Assembly (NCBI GenBank): GCA_030691295.1
Contig: JAUYEQ010000163.1
Coordinates: 1-17,208, forward strand
Source: Bacteroidota bacterium
Lineage (GTDB): Bacteria > Bacteroidota > Bacteroidia > Bacteroidales > Prolixibacteraceae
Length of the DNA stretch: 17,208 nucleotides
Reading direction: 5' to 3'
Shown: positions 7,885 to 14,143 of the stretch, in pieces
Layout: every line of letters starts with the position of its first letter
How positions within the stretch are numbered: the first letter of the stretch is position 1
Translations under genes and position numbers: made by a program
The notes under the pieces: model-generated
Told to the model about the DNA's origin: nothing
What the model saw: the letters and a program-made list of their open reading frames with translations, nothing else
The model's database searches: none

Positions 7885-9174
7885 ATGGACAAGAACGAAA
7901 AAATATTTGCAGCAGTTGACATCGGATCCACAAAAGTGGTTGCTCTCGCCGGAAAAAAGGTTGACAACAATAAAATCCAGATTGTTGGACTTGGACACAG
8001 CCCCTCGCGAGGAATTAAACGGGGTGTTGTGCTAAATGTTGAGGAGGCATTTGCTGCCGTGAACGACGCTGTAAATCACGCCGAAAAAGAGTGCGGCCAG
8101 GCAATTGAGACCGTTTTTGTCAATATATCAGGACAACATCTTACCACGCTGACCACCAGCATACAGGGTAATATCGGACGCGACCATTATGTGACCGAGG
8201 CCGATGTCAATCAAATGGCAGAGCAGGCCCGCAATATTGAAATTCCAGATGGAATGTCCGTTTACCACATCAATTCCGAATTCTATACCGTTGACAATGA
8301 GTCAGGAATTGTCAATCCAATTGGAGCCATCGGCAATAAAGTCGTAGGAACTTATAAATTACACATTGCTCCTGAATATTATACAAGGAACATTGCCACT
8401 TGTTTCAGGCAGGGCTCCATCAATGTTCAGAAAGCAATTCTGGACCCGATTGCCTCTTCCGAAGTGGTTCTGACAGAAGATGAAAAGGAAGCCGGTGTTG
8501 CCTTGGTCGATATTGGCGGAGGCACCACCAAAATTTCCATTTTCTGCGATGGAGTACTTTGCTACACTTCCATGGTTCCGTTTGGAGGCAATGTACTTAC
8601 ACACGATATTAAAGAGGGATGTTCAATAACTGTCCGTCAGGCCGAATCGCTGAAAGTTCAGTTTGGTCAGGCCATCGCTGATTTTGCACCTGAAGACAAA
8701 GTAGTTACCATTCCTATTCAGGGTTGGGAGCCACGCCAGATTTCGTTTAAAAGTCTGGCCAATATTATCCAGGCACGAGTGGAAGAAATTGTGGATGGAT
8801 TTGCATTCCAGATCAGAAAATCAGGATATGCAGATAAATTGGGCGCCGGAATTGTAATTACCGGAGGAACCTCGCTGTTGCCCAATTTGGGGCAGTTGAT
8901 CAAGTTTCGCACCGGTTTTGATGTCAGAAAAGGCAGTCCCAATCTGAATTATTTCGTGGCACGCAAAGAAGTGGACGATCCCAGGTTTTCAACCGTTCTT
9001 GGCTTGCTAAAAATGGCTGCGGAAGAAGAAGGCCCGGTTGGAAAACGTAAGAAAGTGAAGGTTCCAAAAGTGAAATCGAATGAACCCGGTTTAATTAAAG
9101 TAATGCAAAATAAAATATTTCAGGGTGTTCTCGGATTTTTTGAAGAAAACCCTGATGATACTGAAATGTCTTAG
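7885..9174 (+). CDS. ftsA: Cell division protein FtsA
   Basis: FtsA is the actin-like ATPase that ties FtsZ filaments to the inner face of the membrane and recruits later divisome proteins. The product has 429 residues. The actin-fold signatures are phosphate-1 AAVDIGSTK (9-17), phosphate-2 LVDIGGGTTK (207-216) and the adenosine motif GAGIVITGGTS (320-330). The SHS2/1C region lies between the first two. After a basic linker (KRKKVKVPKVK, about 387-397) a C-terminal amphipathic segment, about 402-419 (GLIKVMQNKIFQGVLGFF), fits the membrane-targeting helix of the family. It lies 3 bp after ftsQ and 25 bp before the first ftsZ. Two FtsZ proteins follow, so FtsA may anchor only the one that has a canonical C-terminal peptide (inference). 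Confidence 0.97.
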   Translation: MDKNEKIFAAVDIGSTKVVALAGKKVDNNKIQIVGLGHSPSRGIKRGVVLNVEEAFAAVNDAVNHAEKECGQAIETVFVNISGQHLTTLTTSIQGNIGRDHYVTEADVNQMAEQARNIEIPDGMSVYHINSEFYTVDNESGIVNPIGAIGNKVVGTYKLHIAPEYYTRNIATCFRQGSINVQKAILDPIASSEVVLTEDEKEAGVALVDIGGGTTKISIFCDGVLCYTSMVPFGGNVLTHDIKEGCSITVRQAESLKVQFGQAIADFAPEDKVVTIPIQGWEPRQISFKSLANIIQARVEEIVDGFAFQIRKSGYADKLGAGIVITGGTSLLPNLGQLIKFRTGFDVRKGSPNLNYFVARKEVDDPRFSTVLGLLKMAAEEEGPVGKRKKVKVPKVKSNEPGLIKVMQNKIFQGVLGFFEENPDDTEMS

Positions 9175-9199
9175 CTATAAATAAAATCATGTCTGCCTT

Positions 9200-10468
9200 A
9201 TGATCGACGAGATTCTTAATTTCGGAATAGAGCAAGCAAATTCTTCCATCATCAAAGTTATTGGTGTGGGGGGAGGTGGGTGTAATGCCGTCAAACACAT
9301 GTTTGATGAAGGCATTGTAGGTGTTGACTTTATTATTTGCAACACCGATGCACAGGCGATGCAAAACAATCCGGTGCCCATCCGGATTCAGCTTGGTGTA
9401 ACCCTCACTGAAGGCCGTGGTGCGGGAAATTTACCGGAGCAGGGTGAACAGGCTGCCATCGAAAATCTGGACGATATCCGGAATGTACTGGAAGGTACCA
9501 CCAAAATGGTGTTTATCACCGCCGGAATGGGAGGTGGAACCGGAACCGGGGCTGCCCCCGTAATTGCACAACTTGCACGCGATTTGGGAATCCTGACCAT
9601 TGCGGTGGTTACACTTCCATCTCCGGCAGAAGGAAAGCGGAGGTACGATCAGGCACGTGCAGGAATTGACAGACTGAAAGATCATGTGGATAGTATGCTG
9701 GTAATCAGCAACGAAAAACTTCATAAGATATACGGAAACCTTCCGGCATCGGTGGCATTTAAAAAAGCCGACAACATCATCACAACAGCGGTAAAGGGAG
9801 TGGCCGAAATAATTACCCTTCACGGAAATATCAACATCGACTTTGCCGACGTGTGCACGGTTATGGCCGGAAGTGAAGTATTCATTATGGGAACCGGCTT
9901 TGCAACCGGCGAAGGCCGCGCGATGAAGTCTGTTCAGCAGGCGCTCGAATCGCCTTTGCTCGATAGCAGCAGCATTAAAGGAACCAAAGATATATTGCTT
10001 AATATGATCTCCGGAACACAGGAAATCACGATGGGCGAAATTGGCGAAATCATTGATTATTTGCAGGAAGCTGCAGGTCAGGATGCAACAATTATCTGGG
10101 GAAATGGCATTGACTTGCGACTTGGCGACCAGATAAGTGTCACAATTATTGCAACCGGTTTCGATGTGAACCCGAACCGGATTTTCCAGCGGCCATCTGA
10201 TGTGGTTGAATTGGTAATGGAAGACAATGGTTTTGAAATCAACCTTGAGGATGAAAAATCACTCGAAGTGGTTGAAGCGACAACTTCTAAAAGGGAGGTT
10301 TTGAAAGAAGTTAAAAACTTTCCGCTTCGGGAAGAAAAGCCCGGGAAACGAAAAACGCGACGAAAAAACGAGTTGGTTGGCGAGTCAAATCCAGAAGACA
10401 CAAACAGCTGGTTTTCACGTCAGTTTTCGAAATTTTTTGAAGACAAGGAATCAGATGAAATGCAATAA
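9200..10468 (+). CDS. ftsZ: FtsZ paralog 1 (tubulin-like GTPase, non-canonical tail)
   Basis: This is a tubulin-like GTPase of 422 residues. The globular domain (1-321) keeps the glycine-rich GVGGGGCNAV (22-31), the NTDAQA segment (48-53), the tubulin signature GGGTGTG (111-117), EGKRR (144-148) and the T7 catalytic loop NIDFADV (212-218) with both aspartates, so GTP binding, hydrolysis and polymerisation should be possible. It aligns without gaps to the next gene. What differs is the tail. After a linker of about 60 residues the conserved IPAY-type peptide is absent: basic KRKTRRKN (383-390) stands where the paralog has IPAYRRKN. The protein ends in an aromatic segment NSWFSRQFSKFFED (402-414 region) that plots as an amphipathic helix. 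Other differences are Cys28 in the glycine loop and PSPAEG for PFRNEG. The ATG at 9200 is 25 bp after ftsA. It is probably a diverged partner of the canonical FtsZ downstream. Confidence 0.95.
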   Translation: MIDEILNFGIEQANSSIIKVIGVGGGGCNAVKHMFDEGIVGVDFIICNTDAQAMQNNPVPIRIQLGVTLTEGRGAGNLPEQGEQAAIENLDDIRNVLEGTTKMVFITAGMGGGTGTGAAPVIAQLARDLGILTIAVVTLPSPAEGKRRYDQARAGIDRLKDHVDSMLVISNEKLHKIYGNLPASVAFKKADNIITTAVKGVAEIITLHGNINIDFADVCTVMAGSEVFIMGTGFATGEGRAMKSVQQALESPLLDSSSIKGTKDILLNMISGTQEITMGEIGEIIDYLQEAAGQDATIIWGNGIDLRLGDQISVTIIATGFDVNPNRIFQRPSDVVELVMEDNGFEINLEDEKSLEVVEATTSKREVLKEVKNFPLREEKPGKRKTRRKNELVGESNPEDTNSWFSRQFSKFFEDKESDEMQ

Positions 10469-10501
10469 ATATCAGAATATTAACAAGAAAAATATAGCAT
10501 C

Positions 10502-11920
10502 ATGTCAAATGAAATAATGAATTTTGATATTGCCTCGGACTCAGGTTCAATCATAAAGGTAATTGGTGTAGGCGGAGGTGGTGGAAATGCGGTAAATCAC
10601 ATGTACCATCAGGGGATTCGTGATGTGGATTTTATGGTTTGCAATACCGATTCACAAGCTTTGGTAAACAGCCCGGTTCCGTTCAAGGTTCAACTGGGGT
10701 CGTCGCTCACCGAAGGGCGCGGCGCCGGAAATAAACCCGAAACCGGTCGCGATGCTGCCATCGAAAATATTGAAGATGTAAAAAAGATACTGGGCAGCAA
10801 TACGAAAATGGTTTTCATTACTGCCGGAATGGGCGGTGGAACAGGTACAGGTGGCGCTCCGGTAATTGCGCAGGCAGCCAAAGAATTGGGCATCCTGACA
10901 GTTGGAATTGTGACCATTCCTTTCCGTAACGAAGGTCGCCGCCGCATTAAGCAAGCCATTGACGGGATTGCAGCTATGGAAACGCATGTTGATTCGCTAT
11001 TGGTCATCAACAACGAACGCATCCGCGAAATGTACGGTGATTTCAAAATCTCGGACGCCTTTGCAAAAGCCGATAATATTCTGGCTACCGCTGCAAAAGG
11101 AATTGCAGAAATCATTACTGTTCCCGGTTACATCAACGTTGACTTTGCCGATGTTGAAACGGTGATGCGCAACAGTGGTGTCGCTCTCATGGGAACCGGT
11201 GTTGCTTCAGGAGTAAACCGCGCGTTGATTGCCGTTGAAGAAGCTTTGAATTCTCCGCTGCTGAACAACAACGATATTTTAGGCGCACGTAATATTTTGC
11301 TGAACATTACTTCAGGATCGGAAGAAATTACGATGGATGAAATTGGCGAAATCACCGATTTTATTCAGGAAAAAGCCGGAAATTCTGCCGATTTAATCTG
11401 GGGAAATGGAGTTGACGAGGAATTGGGCGATAAAATTTCGGTAACAATTATTGCTACCGGCTTCAGTACAAGCAGTATTCCTGAAATGGCAATGAACCAA
11501 AATCAGGAAAAAACCTATCATACACTGAGTGACGAAGTTCAGGGGAACAATTCTTCAGCCAGGTCGGAAATAAAACCTTCGCTTGAAAGTGAATTGTACG
11601 GTTCGAAGAATGTGAAGCAAAAAACATTCGAATTTGAGATAAACACCAGCGTGTTCGACGAGTTTGAAGAACTGTACGGAAATAATCCAAAAAAGGAAAC
11701 CTTCAACCAGGTAAACGAGCCGGTTGATTATACCCAAACAACTGAAGAAGCGGTAGATGAACTGGAAAACATTCCTGCTTACCGTCGAAAAAATCTTCGG
11801 TTTTCGGGGTTTAAAAAAAAAGTTGAAGAAAAATTCTCCAGATTTTCTATTTCGCCCGATGAAAATAATGATGTAATTTTACGTGACAATAATTCATACC
11901 TTCACGACAACGTTGACTAA
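10502..11920 (+). CDS. ftsZ: FtsZ paralog 2 (canonical cell division GTPase)
   Basis: FtsZ polymerises into the Z-ring at mid-cell and organises septal synthesis. The product has 472 residues, long for the family. GTPase motifs are intact: GVGGGGGNAV (22-31), GGGTGTG (111-117), PFRNEGRRR (140-148) and the T7 loop NVDFADV (212-218). A linker of about 100 residues, rich in Glu, Asn and Lys, leads to the conserved C-terminal peptide NIPAYRRKN (423-431), the normal docking site for FtsA and other Z-ring partners. This peptide is not terminal: 41 residues follow, including GFKKKVEEKFSRF. It lies 33 bp after the first ftsZ and 12 bp before yqeY. It resembles the usual Bacteroidota FtsZ more closely than its neighbour does, so I take it as the main division protein. 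Confidence 0.97.
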   Translation: MSNEIMNFDIASDSGSIIKVIGVGGGGGNAVNHMYHQGIRDVDFMVCNTDSQALVNSPVPFKVQLGSSLTEGRGAGNKPETGRDAAIENIEDVKKILGSNTKMVFITAGMGGGTGTGGAPVIAQAAKELGILTVGIVTIPFRNEGRRRIKQAIDGIAAMETHVDSLLVINNERIREMYGDFKISDAFAKADNILATAAKGIAEIITVPGYINVDFADVETVMRNSGVALMGTGVASGVNRALIAVEEALNSPLLNNNDILGARNILLNITSGSEEITMDEIGEITDFIQEKAGNSADLIWGNGVDEELGDKISVTIIATGFSTSSIPEMAMNQNQEKTYHTLSDEVQGNNSSARSEIKPSLESELYGSKNVKQKTFEFEINTSVFDEFEELYGNNPKKETFNQVNEPVDYTQTTEEAVDELENIPAYRRKNLRFSGFKKKVEEKFSRFSISPDENNDVILRDNNSYLHDNVD

Positions 11921-11932
11921 TAAAATACGAAT

Positions 11933-12382
11933 ATGAATCTATTTGATCAGATAAGCAGTGACATTTTAACCGCCATGAAAGCCCGTGAAAAGGAAAAACT
12001 TGAGGCTTTGCGCGGAATTAAAAAAGTAATGATCGAAGCGAAATCAGCTGCTGGGGCAACCGGCGAGCTGACAGATCAGGAAGTGCTGAAGATTATCCAG
12101 AAACTGGCCAAACAGGGAACTGACTCTGCTACTATTTACAAGGAACAGGGTCGCGACAGTCTGTATGAGCAGGAAATGTTTCAGGTGAAAATTTTTGAAA
12201 CATATCTTCCTGCAAAAATGTCGGATGCTGAACTGACGAGCGCTATTCAGGCTATTATTACTGAAGTAGGCGCCACCAGCATCAAGGAAATGGGAAAAGT
12301 AATGGGAATTGCTTCCAAAAAGCTGGCTGGTCTGGCCGATGGAAAAGATATTTCTGAAAAAGTGAAAGAGCTGTTAGGCTAA
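11933..12382 (+). CDS. GatB/YqeY domain protein
   Basis: A 149-residue protein of the GatB/YqeY family, which shares the tRNA-binding tail domain of the amidotransferase subunit GatB. Recognisable features are the N-terminal MKAREKEKLEALRGIKK helix, the middle segment EMFQVKIFETYLPAKMSDAEL and the C-terminal MGKVMGIASKKLAGLADGK block. Length is normal for a stand-alone YqeY. Its biochemical role is not firmly known, although the domain suggests tRNA or RNA binding. From memory, it commonly follows ftsZ in Bacteroidota. It starts 12 bp after the second ftsZ and is the last gene of the operon, followed at once by strong hairpins. Confidence 0.93.
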   Translation: MNLFDQISSDILTAMKAREKEKLEALRGIKKVMIEAKSAAGATGELTDQEVLKIIQKLAKQGTDSATIYKEQGRDSLYEQEMFQVKIFETYLPAKMSDAELTSAIQAIITEVGATSIKEMGKVMGIASKKLAGLADGKDISEKVKELLG

Positions 12383-12393
12383 AAATACAATCT

Positions 12394-12419
12394 ACAGAAC
12401 CTGAAGTCTCAGGTTCTGT
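12394..12419. other. Perfect 11-bp hairpin after yqeY
   Basis: ACAGAACCTGA and TCAGGTTCTGT form an 11-bp perfect stem with the loop AGTC, 11 bases past the yqeY stop. Only two T residues follow on the + strand before an A-run, so it is not a textbook intrinsic terminator by itself. It may protect the mRNA 3' end or act together with the next hairpin. Confidence 0.7.
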
Positions 12420-12422
12420 TAA

Positions 12423-12461
12423 AAAAAGAGAAAGCGAGCCAATAGCCCGCTTTCTCTTTTT
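12423..12461. terminator. Bidirectional intrinsic terminator between yqeY and guaB
   Basis: A 14-bp perfect inverted repeat, AAAAAGAGAAAGCG against CGCTTTCTCTTTTT, encloses an 11-base loop. A-runs on the left and T-runs on the right give a U-tract on either strand. It sits between the stop of the + strand dcw operon (12382) and the stop of the - strand guaB (12478), so it can end both transcripts. Confidence 0.88.
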
Positions 12462-12477
12462 GGTAGCAATCTAAGTT

Positions 12478-13974
12478 CTAAATATTTGTATCCTTCAAAA
12501 TCACATCATGTGCCCCACCCTCGATGATGCTGGTAGAGGAAACGAGAGTAATTTTTGCATTTTTTTCAAGATCCGGCAAGCTGAGTGCACCGCAGCTAAC
12601 CATGGTCGAAATGATCTTTCCAACAGTAATGTCCAGATTGTCTTTCAGTTTTCCGGCGTAAGGAACATAACTGTCAACACCTTCCTCGAATTTGAGGCTT
12701 TCGTTTCCACCCATGTCATAGCGTTGCCAGTTGCGCGCACGGTTTGACCCTTCGCCCCAGTATTCTTTTACGTAACTGTTGCCAATTTTAAGCTTCTTGG
12801 TAGGACTTTCATCGAAACGTGCGAAGTAGCGTCCCATCATTATAAAGTCGGCGCCCATGGCCAAAGCCAGCACCATGTGGTAATCCTGCACAATTCCGCC
12901 GTCAGAACAAATCGGTACATAAATACCGGTTTGCTTAAAGTATTCGTCACGTGCTTCGGCAACTTCAATCAGCGAGGTAGCCTGACCACGACCAATTCCT
13001 TTTTGTTCGCGGGTAATACAAATTGAGCCACCGCCAATACCAACTTTCACGAAATCGGCGCCTGCTTCAACCAAATACAGAAATCCGTCTTTATCGACCA
13101 CGTTTCCGGCGCCAACTTTTACTTTTCCGTTGTATTTTGTTTTGATGAATTCAATGGTTTCCTTCTGCCATTCTGAAAATCCGTCGGAAGAGTCGATGCA
13201 TAAAATATCGGCGCCAGCTTCAACCAATTGCGGAACTCTTTCTTTGTAATCTCGGGTGTTGATACCGGCTCCAACCAGTAATTTTTTATTCGGATCGAGC
13301 AACTCGTTAGGGTTTTCTTTGTGTTCGTCGTAATCTTTCCTGAAAACAAAGTATTGCAGATTTTGGTCTTTGTCGATAATTGGAAGCGTGTTGAGTTTGT
13401 GATCCCAGATGATGTCGTTGGCTTCTGTGAGCGAAATACCCAACTGCCCGGTTACCAATTTCGAAAACGGTGTCATAAACTCGCTGATACTTGTTCCAAG
13501 GTTGTCTTTGGTTTCGCGGTAATCGCGGCTGGTAACAATGCCAAGAAGCTTTCCGTTCGAAGTTCCTGTGTCAGTTATTCCGATGGTTGAGTGGCCTGTT
13601 CTGGCTTTCAATGCTATCACGTCGGCAAGCGTGTTGTCGGGTTTCAGGTTGGCATCGCTGACAACAAATCCGGCTTTGAATTTTTTCACTTTCCTGACCA
13701 TTTCAACTTGCGGTTCGATGGGCTGCGATCCGAAAATAAATGACAATCCACCATTTTTGGCCAATGCAATGGCCATTTTATGATCGGATACAGATTGCAT
13801 GATGGCTGAAACAAACGGAACATTCAGCTCCAATTCAGGAGTTGATCCTTTGTGGTACTTTACAAGCGGTGTTCTTAGCGAAACATTGTCGGGATGACAT
13901 TCTTTGGTTGTTAACCCCGGAATTAAAAGGTATTCATTAAATGTTCTGGAAACATGGTTGAAATATCGGGCCAT
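12478..13974 (-). CDS. guaB: Inosine-5'-monophosphate dehydrogenase, Tritrichomonas-type
   Basis: IMP dehydrogenase oxidises IMP to XMP with NAD+, the committed step of GMP synthesis in the cytoplasm. The product has 498 residues. It is a TIM barrel with an inserted CBS-pair region at about 100-220. Seen are CIDSSDG with Asp261, the catalytic loop [10 protein letters not shown] with Cys319, CSDGG with Asp358, and the mobile flap [10 protein letters not shown] with Arg418 and Tyr419. From memory these match the Tritrichomonas foetus enzyme in both motif and numbering, and long stretches including the N-terminus ([11 protein letters not shown]) look nearly the same, so it belongs to that subclass rather than the E. 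coli type. The start at 13974 ([12 protein letters not shown]) aligns with that enzyme. A TTG at 14004 could extend it by 10 residues but overlaps the likely promoter. It is convergent with yqeY. Confidence 0.95.
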   Translation of the reverse strand: MARYFNHVSRTFNEYLLIPGLTTKECHPDNVSLRTPLVKYHKGSTPELELNVPFVSAIMQSVSDHKMAIALAKNGGLSFIFGSQPIEPQVEMVRKVKKFKAGFVVSDANLKPDNTLADVIALKARTGHSTIGITDTGTSNGKLLGIVTSRDYRETKDNLGTSISEFMTPFSKLVTGQLGISLTEANDIIWDHKLNTLPIIDKDQNLQYFVFRKDYDEHKENPNELLDPNKKLLVGAGINTRDYKERVPQLVEAGADILCIDSSDGFSEWQKETIEFIKTKYNGKVKVGAGNVVDKDGFLYLVEAGADFVKVGIGGGSICITREQKGIGRGQATSLIEVAEARDEYFKQTGIYVPICSDGGIVQDYHMVLALAMGADFIMMGRYFARFDESPTKKLKIGNSYVKEYWGEGSNRARNWQRYDMGGNESLKFEEGVDSYVPYAGKLKDNLDITVGKIISTMVSCGALSLPDLEKNAKITLVSSTSIIEGGAHDVILKDTNI

Positions 13975-14001
13975 ATCGTTTTCTTTAAATAAAAAATTGG
14001 G

Positions 14002-14034
14002 CAAATTTAATTAAAATTCATTCGCTTGTTCAAT
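14002..14034 (-). promoter_or_regulatory. Possible Bacteroidota-type promoter for guaB
   Basis: On the - strand, TAAATTTG (14002-14009) fits the -7 consensus TAnnTTTG used by the primary sigma factor of Bacteroidota. An ATTG at 14031-14034 lies 21 bases upstream and could serve as the -33 element. The -7 box is 27 bp from the guaB ATG, leaving a short leader. Both elements are short and the region is AT-rich, so chance matches are possible. Confidence 0.4.
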
Positions 14035-14099
14035 CAGGTTTTGGTTAAAATTCGCCTTTGCGAAAGCCGGCATCTGTGAAATAGGCAATTTACATTAAT

Positions 14100-14130
14100 A
14101 AAAAAAGCGGGTTGATAGCCCGCTTTTTTT
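14100..14130 (-). terminator. Intrinsic terminator of the ppiD-like gene
   Basis: AAAAAAAGCGGG and CCCGCTTTTTTT form a 12-bp perfect stem with a TTGATAG loop, 13 bases past the - strand stop at 14144. On the - strand the stem ends in a T-run, so it should terminate the isomerase transcript and separate it from guaB. It is symmetric, so it could also act on the + strand. Confidence 0.88.
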
Positions 14131-14143
14131 CTGATATTTTCTA

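Noticed and set aside
9431..9823. 130-codon open frame on the - strand opposite the first ftsZ.
   Set aside because: It is antisense to the conserved GTPase domain, has no recognisable protein features, and a similar shadow (10690-11115) lies opposite the second ftsZ.
9200..11920. Second ftsZ as an assembly duplication or pseudogene.
   Set aside because: Synonymous sites and tails are fully diverged, both frames are intact and all catalytic motifs are present.
13975..14004. TTG start of GuaB, 10 residues longer.
   Set aside because: The ATG at 13974 aligns with the known start of the Tritrichomonas-type enzyme, and the upstream stretch overlaps a likely -7 promoter box.
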